A DNA stretch of 64,000 nucleotides from Hyphomicrobiales bacterium. Lineage in GTDB: Bacteria; Pseudomonadota; Alphaproteobacteria; Rhizobiales; Rhizobiaceae. Each line of letters starts with the position of its first letter. Position 1 is the stretch's first letter. The notes beneath the pieces are model-generated. The model did no database searches, had not been told where the DNA came from, and saw only the letters and a program-made list of their open reading frames with translations. Shown here in pieces: positions 56,580 to 64,000 of the stretch. Location: contig UCKS01000027.1 in assembly GCA_900473045.1 (NCBI GenBank), forward strand, positions 1 through 64,000, in the 5' to 3' direction. The position numbers and the translations under genes were made by a program.

Positions 56580-56939
56580 CTACCGGTGCAGATGAAACAG
56601 CTTGTTGACGATCACCCAGCGGCCGTCGATCTTCAGCAGCGACAGGTAATCACTAAACCGCATACCGCCGAATTCGTCGGCGACCTTGACGAAAGCGGCA
56701 TCGCCCTCGATGTCGGTGATCTCGATATCCATCAGCGGCTGGGTTCCGGGAGGGGCCGGCGGTTCGGCGAGCGTGGCGGCGATGAAATCGTCGCGGGACA
56801 TCCACTCGACGGCGCCCCGGTAATGGCCGATGATCTTGGCATCCGGATGGAACGCCTTGCGCAGCGCCGCCTCGTTGCAGAACGCCATGCCATCGACATA
56901 GAGGTGAACGACTGCGCCTATTGCCTGCTCGTCGGACAT
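56580..56939 (-). CDS. NTF2-like (lumazine-binding family) protein
   Basis: The 119-residue product has an NTF2-fold pattern: helix-rich start (IGAVVHLYVDGMAFCNEAALRKAFHPDAKI), then strands IEITDIEGDAAFVKVADEFG and LLKIDGRWVIVNKLFHLHR. Such proteins are small-molecule binders or enzymes. The ATG at 56939 is used over a long upstream frame. It is divergent from the M15-like gene. The substrate is unknown. Confidence 0.8.
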   Translation of the reverse strand: MSDEQAIGAVVHLYVDGMAFCNEAALRKAFHPDAKIIGHYRGAVEWMSRDDFIAATLAEPPAPPGTQPLMDIEITDIEGDAAFVKVADEFGGMRFSDYLSLLKIDGRWVIVNKLFHLHR

Positions 56940-57090
56940 GCTTTTCTCCCTTGCTGACGACGCGATCCTAGCACGATGACGCGGTCGAATGAAGGCGAGA
57001 GGGTGGATTGCCCTTCCATCTGCCGCACGGAAAACGGGTGGCCCGCGGTCCGCCGCCGGCATAATCTTCATCAAAACCGAGGAGCATCCG

Positions 57091-57702
57091 ATGAAAAAAC
57101 CGGGATCGATGAAAGCGCTGGAGGATATGGGCCGGGCGCGGTTGTCGGAGAATTTCTTCCTGCGTGACTTCCTGCATTCGGAGATCGCCGATTTCTACGG
57201 CATGCCGAATATTCCCGACGATCCGCACCTGGCAATCGCCGCCGGCACAAAACTCTGCGAGGGCCTGCTGGAGCCCTTGCAACGGACGTTCGGGCGGCTG
57301 CATATTCGCTCCGGCTACCGGTCGCGTTCGGTCAATGATTTCGGCAACCGCAACAAGCTCAACTGCTCGACCAACGCGGCAACGGCCGCCGACCATATCT
57401 GGGACATGCGCGATGCCGACGGCTGCATGGGCGCCACGGCCTGCATCGTCATTCCCTGGGTCTGGGACCGGCGGGCCACAATCGGCGGCTGGCAGTCGCT
57501 GGCCTGGTGGATCCACGATCACCTGCCCTATGCCTCGCTCTGCTTCTTCCCAAAACTCTGGGCCGTCAATATCCAATGGCACGAACGGCCGGCCCGGCGC
57601 ATCCGCAGCTATATCGCGCCCGCCGGACTTCTGACCAAGGCGGGCATGCCCAACCATGCCGGCGATCATGCGGATTTTTACAGGGGTTTTCCGTCGCTCT
57701 AA
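57091..57702 (+). CDS. peptidase M15-like protein of unknown function
   Basis: The 203-residue product has an N-terminal part (NFFLRDFLHSEIAD) and a segment LHIRSGYRSRSVND near 70-83 that resembles the VanY/M15 entry, followed by AADHIWDMRDADGC near 101-114 where the metal His and Asp of M15 enzymes would lie. The rest is unusual and rich in Trp and Cys. A zinc peptidase fold is likely but activity on peptidoglycan is unproven. The ATG at 57091 follows GAGGAGC. Confidence 0.6.
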   Translation: MKKPGSMKALEDMGRARLSENFFLRDFLHSEIADFYGMPNIPDDPHLAIAAGTKLCEGLLEPLQRTFGRLHIRSGYRSRSVNDFGNRNKLNCSTNAATAADHIWDMRDADGCMGATACIVIPWVWDRRATIGGWQSLAWWIHDHLPYASLCFFPKLWAVNIQWHERPARRIRSYIAPAGLLTKAGMPNHAGDHADFYRGFPSL

Positions 57703-57749
57703 CAGCCTGCTGCCAAGCCAGGAACAAGATTGCGCAGCGGGAGCGGCAC

Positions 57750-57912
57750 CCCATTTTCCGTCATGCTCGCCCTTGTGGCGGGCATCCAGCGACCCGACGT
57801 CCGTCGGGTCAAGGCCCTTTCAGCTCAAGGACTTGAGCTGACTGGATTCCTGTGACGGGCACAGGAATGACGGAGGATTTGGCAAGCGCATAATTCCCCA
57901 AACAACCCGCAA
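57750..57912 (+). repeat. intergenic hairpin element, copy B
   Basis: This copy matches element A at 44861-45022 in order and orientation. The stems are GACCCGAC/GTCGGGTC, CAGCTCAAG/CTTGAGCTG and ATTCCTGTG/CACAGGAAT. It lies between the convergent M15-like and GNAT genes. Confidence 0.8.
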
Positions 57913-57945
57913 AATACCAAGAAAAATGACTTTGTCAGCGGCCTG

Positions 57946-58407
57946 CTAGAAACTCATCCGGTAGCGCACGTGGCCATCAGCCTCGGTATAGTGATCGTAG
58001 AGCTTTCGCGCCGTCTCGTTGCCTTCGTCGGTATGCCAATACAGGCGCGCCCAGCCGTTGGTCTTGGCCTTGGCGACGAGATCGTCGAGCAGTGCCTTGC
58101 CGATACCCTGTCCGCGCGCCGCTTCGTCGAGGAACAGGTCCTCCAGATAGCAGACCGGCTCCTTGACCCAGGTTGCCTCATGCAGGAGGCAGATGGCGAA
58201 ACCGACGACCCGGCCATCCAGAACGGCGACGCGCATGAACAGCGGTGTCGCCGGGTCGATGATCCGCGCCCAGGTCGTCGCCGTCACCTCCTGCGAGACG
58301 GCAACCTTGTAGAAGGTCACATAACCGGCCCAGAGCTTGCGCCACTCGGCCTCGTCGCCTGCCTTCGCATCGCGGATCTCGACACTCACGATCAACTCCC
58401 GTTCCAT
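57946..58407 (-). CDS. GNAT family N-acetyltransferase
   Basis: The 153-residue product has the GNAT motif in EDLFLDEAARGQGIGKALLDD near 90-110 and a C-terminal strand region with WHTDEGNETARKLY, a pattern shared with aminoglycoside or small-amine acetyltransferases. The ATG at 58407 lies directly after the TAG of the aldo/keto reductase gene, so the two are probably one transcript. The substrate is unknown. Confidence 0.85.
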   Translation of the reverse strand: MERELIVSVEIRDAKAGDEAEWRKLWAGYVTFYKVAVSQEVTATTWARIIDPATPLFMRVAVLDGRVVGFAICLLHEATWVKEPVCYLEDLFLDEAARGQGIGKALLDDLVAKAKTNGWARLYWHTDEGNETARKLYDHYTEADGHVRYRMSF

Positions 58408-59352
58408 CTATTCGCTGGCCTCGTTGAGCAGCCGCACGGCTTCATCGGACAGGGTGATCGAGGCCGATTTCGCCAGGCTTTCAAGCTGCTTCAGACTGGT
58501 GGCGCTGGCGATCGGGGCTGTCACGCCCTTGCGCGCCATGATCCAGGCCAGGGCAATTTCCGCTTGGGTACTACCCGTATCGGCCGCCACTTCATCGAGC
58601 GCACCGAGGATGCGCATGCCGCGCCCGTCGAGATACTTGCCGACGCCGCTGCCGCGCGCCGAGCCCTCGAGGTCCTTGTGCGAACGGTACTTGCCCGACA
58701 GGAAGCCGCGCGCCAGGCCGAAATAGCTGATGACACCGATGTCCTCGGCGATGCAGAGATTGCGCAGCGGCCCATCAAACGAGGCCCGGTCGTAGAGATT
58801 GTATTCCGGCTGCAGCACATCATAACGCGGCAGGTTTTGGCTTGCCGAGATATCCAGCGCTGAACGTAGCTGCTCGGCATTCAGGTTGGAGGCGCCGGCA
58901 TGGCGGATCTTGCCCTGCTGCAGGAGCTTGTCATAGGCGCCGAGCGTTTCCTCGTACGGCGTCCCGTCATCCGGCCAATGGGAAAGATAAACATCGATAT
59001 GATCGGTCTGAAGCCGGCGAAGGGAATCCTCGACTGCCTGCATGATCCAGCCGGCCGACAGGCCTTTTTTACCCGGTCCCATCTCGGAGCCGACCTTGGT
59101 GATGATCACGGCCTCGTCCCGGGCGCGGCCCTTCAACCATTTGCCGATGATCGTCTCGGATTCGCCGCCAGCATTGCCGGGAACCCAGGAGGAATAGACG
59201 TCTGCGGTATCGATCGCATTGAAGCCCGCATCGAAAAAGGCGTCGAGCAATTGGAAAGAGGCTTTTTCATCGGCAGTCCAGCCGAAAACATTGCCGCCGA
59301 AAACCAGCGGCGCGATCGGCAGGCCCGTGCGGCCAAGGGTTCGCTTTTGCAT
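58408..59352 (-). CDS. aldo/keto reductase
   Basis: The 314-residue product has the AKR barrel with the tetrad in GFNAIDTADVYSSW (Asp and Tyr), a Lys near 82 in VIITKVG and His near 120 in VYLSHWPDD. It reduces aldehydes or ketones with NADPH. The start at 59352 fits the family (MQKRTLGRTGL). It is divergent from the Gfo/Idh/MocA gene, and both may act on sugars. Confidence 0.9.
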   Translation of the reverse strand: MQKRTLGRTGLPIAPLVFGGNVFGWTADEKASFQLLDAFFDAGFNAIDTADVYSSWVPGNAGGESETIIGKWLKGRARDEAVIITKVGSEMGPGKKGLSAGWIMQAVEDSLRRLQTDHIDVYLSHWPDDGTPYEETLGAYDKLLQQGKIRHAGASNLNAEQLRSALDISASQNLPRYDVLQPEYNLYDRASFDGPLRNLCIAEDIGVISYFGLARGFLSGKYRSHKDLEGSARGSGVGKYLDGRGMRILGALDEVAADTGSTQAEIALAWIMARKGVTAPIASATSLKQLESLAKSASITLSDEAVRLLNEASE

Positions 59353-59525
59353 GGGGTCGCTCCAGAGTGTTGGGGGTCATCGCTTGGGAGGCGTGAAGTC
59401 TGCACCAGGGACATAGGCGGGGTACAGCGCTTTTACATGCCGGGCGGCAATTTTATTCCGGCAAGGACAGCTTGATAGGCACGTACCTCGGGGATACTGT
59501 GCCGCCAAAACGGAGAGGACACATC

Positions 59526-60512
59526 ATGTTGCGTTTCGGTATTCTGTCGACGGCCAAGATCGGCCGCGAACTCGTTGTTCCAGCCATTCAGGACGCGGAG
59601 AATTGCGTGGTGACGGCAATTGCCAGCCGTGACCTTTCCAGGGCACGCGAGATGGCCGATCGCTTTTCCGTGCCGCATGCCTTCGGCTCCTACGAGGACA
59701 TGCTCGCCTCCGACGCCATCGACGCCGTCTACATTCCGCTGCCGACATCGCAGCATATCGAATGGACGATCAAGGCTGCCAATGCCGGAAAACACGTGCT
59801 CTGCGAAAAGCCGATGGCGCTGAAGGCATCGGAAATCGACGCCGTGATCGAGGCGCGCGACCGCAACAAGGTTCTCATCTCCGAGGCCTTCATGGTCACC
59901 TATAGCCCCGTCTGGCACAAGGTCCGCTCGCTGCTCGAGGAAGGCGCGATCGGCACGCTCAAGCATGTGCAGGGCGCTTTCACCTATTACAACCGCGACG
60001 CCGGCAACATGCGCAACAAGCCGGAACTGGGCGGCGGCGGACTGCCGGATATCGGCGTCTACCCGACGATCTCGACCCGTTTCGTCACCGGCAAAGAACC
60101 GCTCCGCGTCCAAGCGAACACCGACCGCGATCCGGAATTCGGCACTGACATCTATTCGAGCGTGCGGGCCGACTTTGGTGATTTCGAGCTGAGCTTCTAC
60201 ATCTCGACCCAGCTCGCCGCCCGCCAGATCATGGTGTTCCATGGCGACAAGGGCTTCATCGAGGTCAAGTCCCCCTTCAACGCCGACCGGTACGGCGCCG
60301 AGGAACTGGAACTGACCAACCAGAACCATTCGCAATCGCAGCTTTTCCGCTTCCAGGACGCGCGCCAGTACAAGCTGGAAGCCGAAGCCTTTTCGCGCGC
60401 CGCAAAGGGTGAGGCGCAAGAAATCGTGTCACTGGAAAGCTCGGTCAACAACCAGAAACTGATCGACGCCATTTACCGCGCCAGCGAGAAGGACGGCTGG
60501 GAACCGGTCTGA
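59526..60512 (+). CDS. Gfo/Idh/MocA family oxidoreductase
   Basis: The 328-residue product has the N-terminal NAD-binding fold and the EKPMAL motif near 97-102 (conserved Lys), then the C-terminal domain with [12 protein letters not shown], where the Asp and following His/Tyr form the active site. Enzymes of this family act on sugar or inositol rings. The ATG at 59526 follows AGAGGACAC; the upstream frame to 59472 is rejected. It ends in a strong hairpin. Confidence 0.9.
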   Translation: MLRFGILSTAKIGRELVVPAIQDAENCVVTAIASRDLSRAREMADRFSVPHAFGSYEDMLASDAIDAVYIPLPTSQHIEWTIKAANAGKHVLCEKPMALKASEIDAVIEARDRNKVLISEAFMVTYSPVWHKVRSLLEEGAIGTLKHVQGAFTYYNRDAGNMRNKPELGGGGLPDIGVYPTISTRFVTGKEPLRVQANTDRDPEFGTDIYSSVRADFGDFELSFYISTQLAARQIMVFHGDKGFIEVKSPFNADRYGAEELELTNQNHSQSQLFRFQDARQYKLEAEAFSRAAKGEAQEIVSLESSVNNQKLIDAIYRASEKDGWEPV

Positions 60513-60532
60513 GCCGCTTCAGAGCCAAACAG

Positions 60533-60561
60533 AAACCCGCCGGCGACAGCACGGCGGGTTT
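60533..60561 (+). terminator. terminator of the Gfo/Idh/MocA gene
   Basis: AAACCCGCCG and CGGCGGGTTT form a 10-pair stem with a nine-base loop 20 bases after the stop. It is likely bidirectional with the convergent small gene. Confidence 0.8.
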
Positions 60562-60589
60562 GCATCACCGGCATCATGGATCAGAAGGC

Positions 60590-60820
60590 CTATGCCTCGG
60601 AACGCAGCTCCACGACCAGCGCGATCAGAAATGTCGCGGCCATGCCGGCATTAGACGCCAAAATCGCCAGCCCGAGCGCGAGCAGCGACACATTCCCCAG
60701 CGAACAGATCGCTGCCAAGGCAAAAGCGATAATGATCAGCCACGGCGTCATCAAATAACAAATCAGCGAGCGCGTGCCCGCCGCCAACAATCCGATTGCA
60801 AATGCGGTCAAGATTATCAT
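60590..60820 (-). CDS. small membrane protein of unknown function
   Basis: The 76-residue product has about three hydrophobic segments (MIILTAFAIGLLAAG, WLIIIAFALAAICSLG, GLAILASNAGMAATFLIALVV). I do not recognise the family. It converges on the Gfo/Idh/MocA terminator. It has a modest GAGGGTCGG site upstream. It could be an envelope protein or a spurious call. Confidence 0.5.
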   Translation of the reverse strand: MIILTAFAIGLLAAGTRSLICYLMTPWLIIIAFALAAICSLGNVSLLALGLAILASNAGMAATFLIALVVELRSEA

Positions 60821-61007
60821 CCGACCCTCCAGCCATAGCCACGATGCGGCGACACTGCACCGGGGGCGCTAAAATTGGCTTAAATTTCAACATGTCCGGC
60901 GCGATCAGACCGGTTTGCCGACCATGAAACCGCAGGTATGGTGAAAGCTTTGTTGAGAGCAGCGCCAAAGGCTGGCTATCCGCCGCCGGGCACGGCAAAA
61001 TAGCCGG

Positions 61008-62600
61008 ATGAGCTCGTTCTTCGAATCCGATTCGCCCTCCAATCTCGCCGAGTATTCGGTCTCCGAGCTGTCCGGCTCCATCAAGCGCACGGTCGAGCAG
61101 GCCTTTGACCAGGTGCGGGTGCGTGGTGAAATTTCCGGCTATCGCGGCCCGCATTCCTCCGGGCACGCCTATTTTTCCCTGAAGGATGACAAGGCCCGCA
61201 TCGATGCCGTGATCTGGAAGGGCACGATGAGCCGGCTGAAGTTCCGGCCTGAAGAGGGCATGGAGGTGATCGCCACCGGCAAGGTGACGACGTTCCCTGG
61301 ATCTTCCAAGTACCAGATCGTCATCGAAACGCTGGAACCGGCTGGCGCTGGCGCGCTGATGGCGCTGATCGAGGAGCGCAAGCGCAAGCTTGGCGCCGAA
61401 GGACTGTTCGATCCATCGCGCAAGCGGCCGCTTCCCTATATGCCGAAAGTCATCGGCGTCATTACCTCGCCGACCGGCGCCGTCATCCGCGATATCCTCC
61501 ACCGCATCTCCGACCGCTTTCCCGTCCATGTCATCGTCTGGCCGGTGCGCGTGCAGGGCGAAGGCTCCGGCAATGAGGTGGCTGGTGCGATCGAAGGCTT
61601 CAATGCCTTTACCGCTGGTGGCCCGATTGCCCGGCCCGACCTTCTGATCGTCGCGCGCGGCGGCGGTAGCCTGGAGGATCTCTGGAGTTTTAACGATGAA
61701 GCGGTGGTGCGGGCGGCGGCGACTTCGCAGATTCCGCTGATCTCTGCCGTTGGCCATGAGACCGACTGGACCCTGATCGATTATGCCAGCGACCAGCGGG
61801 CGCCGACACCGACGGGGGCTGCAGAGATGGCCGTGCCGGTGAAGGCCGATCTGGAGGCTGCGACCTCGGCACTGTCCGCACGGTTGAAATCGGCTGTCGG
61901 GCGGCAGATGGACAATCGCCGCCAGAGCGTCCGCGCGCTGACCCGCGCCCTGCCCTCGCTCGACCAATTGCTGGCCTTGCCGCGCCGCCGTTTCGACGAG
62001 GCATCGACAGGATTGGGCCGGGGTCTGCAGATGAACACCGCCAACAAGCGGCGCACATTCGAGCAGATCGCTGCGCATCTGAGGCCGGACGTTCTCTCGA
62101 ACCGGATCTACGAGCGGCGCCAAAAACTTGGCGAACGGATGATCCGCGCCGAGCGGATCGTCGAGCGCCTGCTGCAGCGCTCCGCCTCGCGGGTATCTTC
62201 TGCGGATGTGGCTCTGCGCACCTTGCCTGCCCGTTTATTGAGCCAGATTCACCGGTCGCAGGATCGGCTGACGAGCCTTTCCGGCCGGGCCGACAGCGCG
62301 CTGCTGGCCGACCTGCGGCGACGGCGCAGCGCGGTTGTGGCGCATGACCGTATCCTGCAATCGCTGTCCTATCGAAACGTGCTGAAACGCGGTTATGCGC
62401 TGGTACGCGACGAAACCGGTGCTCCGGTAAAAGGCGCGGCGGCCCTGTCGCTCAACCAGACGATCGCCATCGAATTTGCCGATGGATCGATCAATGCCGT
62501 GACGGCCGAGGGCAGCGCCACACCGCCGCCGCAGCCGACAAGGAAACGCGCCGACAAACCGGCGGACGCAGCACCGTCCAAACAAGGCAGCCTGTTCTAG
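61008..62600 (+). CDS. xseA: exodeoxyribonuclease VII large subunit
   Basis: The 530-residue product has the N-terminal OB fold ([27 protein letters not shown] region near 35-57) and the nuclease domain with [32 protein letters not shown] and [17 protein letters not shown], then a long coiled coil and a short C-terminal part. It degrades single-stranded DNA with XseB, which is not in this window. The start at 61008 fits other rhizobial XseA proteins. Confidence 0.96.
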   Translation: MSSFFESDSPSNLAEYSVSELSGSIKRTVEQAFDQVRVRGEISGYRGPHSSGHAYFSLKDDKARIDAVIWKGTMSRLKFRPEEGMEVIATGKVTTFPGSSKYQIVIETLEPAGAGALMALIEERKRKLGAEGLFDPSRKRPLPYMPKVIGVITSPTGAVIRDILHRISDRFPVHVIVWPVRVQGEGSGNEVAGAIEGFNAFTAGGPIARPDLLIVARGGGSLEDLWSFNDEAVVRAAATSQIPLISAVGHETDWTLIDYASDQRAPTPTGAAEMAVPVKADLEAATSALSARLKSAVGRQMDNRRQSVRALTRALPSLDQLLALPRRRFDEASTGLGRGLQMNTANKRRTFEQIAAHLRPDVLSNRIYERRQKLGERMIRAERIVERLLQRSASRVSSADVALRTLPARLLSQIHRSQDRLTSLSGRADSALLADLRRRRSAVVAHDRILQSLSYRNVLKRGYALVRDETGAPVKGAAALSLNQTIAIEFADGSINAVTAEGSATPPPQPTRKRADKPADAAPSKQGSLF

Positions 62601-62601
62601 G

Positions 62602-63192
62602 ATGCACATTCTCCTTGTTCTCGCCCATCCACTCAGCGACAGTTTTGCCGCAGGTGTTGCGGCCACGGCGAAGACCACACTGGAAAAAGGCGGCCATAGC
62701 GTCGATCTACTTGACCTCTACCGGGAAGGGTTTGATCCTCGTCTGCGCGAAGAGGAGCGGCGCGGGTATTTCGACACGCCCTATGACACGACTGCAGTCG
62801 ATGGCATCGTTGCGCGGCTCAGAGCCGCCGATGGGCTGATCCTGGTGTTTCCACAATGGTGGTTCAATTTTCCGGCGATCCTCAAGGGTTTCTTCGACCG
62901 GATCTTTGCGCCGGGTGTCGCCTTCGACCACGAGAAATCCGGCGGCCGCATTCTTCCGCGCCTGACAAACATCAAGCTGTTCTGGGCGCTGACAACCACA
63001 GGCTCGCCCTGGTGGGTCGTCAAGCTCTACATGGGCAACCCGGTGCGCCGCCTGTTGAAACGCGGCATCGCCGCCTTCTGCGCCAAGGATGTCAAATTCC
63101 GGATGATCTCGCTGCACGACATGGACCGGGTGACGCCAACGCAACGCGCAGCGCATCTGACGAAGATCGAAAAGGCCGTTGCACAGATTTGA
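62602..63192 (+). CDS. NAD(P)H-dependent oxidoreductase (flavodoxin fold)
   Basis: The 196-residue product has the NQO1/MdaB fold: LVLAHPLSDSFAAGV at the start, LDLYREGFDP, then FPQWWFNFPAILKGFFDRI with the substrate pocket. It reduces quinones or nitro compounds with FMN. It starts one base after xseA and is likely coupled. The MarR-like gene downstream is a possible regulator. Confidence 0.87.
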   Translation: MHILLVLAHPLSDSFAAGVAATAKTTLEKGGHSVDLLDLYREGFDPRLREEERRGYFDTPYDTTAVDGIVARLRAADGLILVFPQWWFNFPAILKGFFDRIFAPGVAFDHEKSGGRILPRLTNIKLFWALTTTGSPWWVVKLYMGNPVRRLLKRGIAAFCAKDVKFRMISLHDMDRVTPTQRAAHLTKIEKAVAQI

Positions 63193-63276
63193 CGGCGCGG
63201 CCGGTATGCCCGAAAAGAAACGCTTCCGTAACGGTCTGATCGCTAAAATGGAGGCGAATTGAACCGAGGGCGCCCG

Positions 63277-63627
63277 ATGCCGGTGGAATTAACAGCTTCG
63301 CAGGCTTTGAACCTCTGGCACAGCGTCTCATTGGAACAGGTGCGGGTCGACAATCGCGACCTGACGCTCCGGCAAATCTCCATTCTCCTGCACATCTACC
63401 TCGTACCGCCGCCACACACGGTGCGTGGGCTTGCTGGAATTCTGGGTGTCACCAAGCCGGTTATCACCCGCGCGCTCGATACGATGGGCGATCTCGGGCT
63501 CGTCACCCGGAGCCGCGACGAACGCGACAAACGCAATGTGATCATCAAGCGCACCGTCGATGGTGCGCTTTATCTTGAAAAACTTGGCGATCTGATCATT
63601 GATCAGGGACGCAAACTGTCTATTTGA
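63277..63627 (+). CDS. MarR-like winged-helix regulator
   Basis: The 116-residue product is a winged helix with LTLRQISILLHIYL, then TVRGLAGILGVTKPVITRALDTMGDLGLV (recognition helix) and SRDERDKRNVIIKR (wing). The ATG at 63277 follows CGAGGGC; a TTG at 63259 is also possible. MarR-family proteins often sense aromatic compounds or oxidants. It precedes the NlpC/P60 gene by six bases, so both are likely coupled. Confidence 0.8.
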   Translation: MPVELTASQALNLWHSVSLEQVRVDNRDLTLRQISILLHIYLVPPPHTVRGLAGILGVTKPVITRALDTMGDLGLVTRSRDERDKRNVIIKRTVDGALYLEKLGDLIIDQGRKLSI

Positions 63628-63633
63628 GAACCC

Positions 63634-64000
63634 ATGCTTGATCTTCCAGACCGCCGGCTGAATGCCTATCGCACCGATCTTGCCGAGGAGCGCCTGCGCG
63701 GCGTCGTCGAGGCGCCCAGCTATGTCAGTGGATCCCCCGGGCTGATCTGCGTGCCGGTGGTGCAGATGCGGGCAAGGCCGGAACTTGAATGCGGCACCGA
63801 TACCGAGTTGCTGCTCGGCGAAACCGTCCGCGTTCTCGATACCGACGCCGGCTGGGCCTGGGTGAAGTCCGATTTCGACGGTTATGTCGGCTATATCCCC
63901 GATTACGCGGTTTCGCCTGTCGTGCGCAGCCTTACCCATATCATTACCGCGCCGCGTACCTTCATCTATTCCGGGCCGGACCTGAAATTCCCGACCGTAC
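63634..64000 (+). CDS. NlpC/P60 family cell-wall hydrolase with SH3 domains (partial)
   Basis: The 122 residues to the right edge show an N-terminal linker (MLDLPDRRLNAYRTDLAEERLRG is the start region), an SH3 domain (VVQMRARPELECGTDTELLLG, GWAWVKSDFDGYVGYIPDYAV) and the start of a second one. The bacterial SH3-SH3-NlpC/P60 order is typical of rhizobial peptidoglycan endopeptidases. The catalytic domain lies beyond the window. The ATG at 63634 is close behind the MarR-like stop. Confidence 0.75.
   Translation, partial: MLDLPDRRLNAYRTDLAEERLRGVVEAPSYVSGSPGLICVPVVQMRARPELECGTDTELLLGETVRVLDTDAGWAWVKSDFDGYVGYIPDYAVSPVVRSLTHIITAPRTFIYSGPDLKFPTV

Noticed and set aside
56156-56608. A 150-codon plus-strand frame in the gap before the NTF2-like gene
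   Set aside because: It runs into the convergent gene, has no ribosome site and no recognisable protein features.

Overview
The window is a G+C-rich chromosomal segment of an alphaproteobacterium, most likely a member of the Rhizobiaceae (Rhizobium/Agrobacterium-like). The evidence is the irr-fabA-fabB-fabI block, an Irr-type iron regulator plus the membrane-bound ferritin mbfA with a textbook Irr (ICE) operator, the rbfA-truB-rpsO-pnp and infC-rpmI-rplT-pheS-pheT housekeeping runs, an HWE-family sensor kinase, and hairpin-rich intergenic elements of the kind common in rhizobia. I saw no rRNA or tRNA gene, no CRISPR array and no complete insertion sequence. No species is claimed.

Layout. 1-5.2 kb: the end of a sugar epimerase, a PPP-type phosphatase, a fumarylacetoacetase-family enzyme and three membrane proteins (TMEM43-like, YdcF-like, TRIC/UPF0126). 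5.2-10.6 kb: irr, unsaturated fatty acid synthesis (fabA, fabB, fabI) and htpG, followed by an orphan, short hicA. 10.8-20.3 kb: an RsmC-like methyltransferase, then on the minus strand rbfA, an unknown gene, truB, a sensor kinase, an SH3 protein, rpsO and pnp. 20.3-23.1 kb: pentapeptide-repeat protein, GFA-family protein, glutathione-independent formaldehyde dehydrogenase. 23.1-25.6 kb: an accessory pocket with ccdAB and a low-G+C two-gene module (unknown protein plus XRE/ImmA-type metallopeptidase) at the 3' end of lepA. 25.6-35.6 kb: lepA, a GH114-RTX fusion, MFS transporter, XRE-cupin regulator, acetyltransferase, a small exported Cys-rich protein, an ECF sigma/anti-sigma pair with a DUF4394 protein, and an OmpA-type lipoprotein. 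35.7-43.7 kb: LuxR-type regulator, the complete EF-P system (epmB, epmA, efp), GlsB-like and EamA membrane proteins, cyclopropane fatty acid synthase, YiiX-like hydrolase. 43.8-46 kb: mbfA and a roughly 1-kb scarred segment with a frameshifted kinase. 46-53 kb: transglutaminase-like protease, hydrolase, infC-rpmI-rplT, pheST. 53-56 kb: a Shedu-type anti-phage nuclease and a TetA-like efflux protein. 56.5-64 kb: small enzymes, xseA, a flavodoxin-fold reductase, a MarR-like regulator and the start of an NlpC/P60 hydrolase.

How it fits together. Most of the window is core chromosome: translation (EF-P and its lysylation enzymes, IF-3, L35, L20, S15, PheRS, LepA, RbfA, TruB), RNA turnover (PNPase), lipid synthesis and modification, and iron homeostasis in which Irr made from one end of the window probably acts on mbfA at the other. 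Accessory material sits at 3' ends of core genes: the XRE/ImmA module after lepA, the scarred segment after mbfA and Shedu after pheT. Two of these three places carry short direct repeats that look like duplicated gene ends, so they are the best places to look for something new. The strongest candidate for an undescribed system is the lepA-linked pair at 23.8-25.5 kb.
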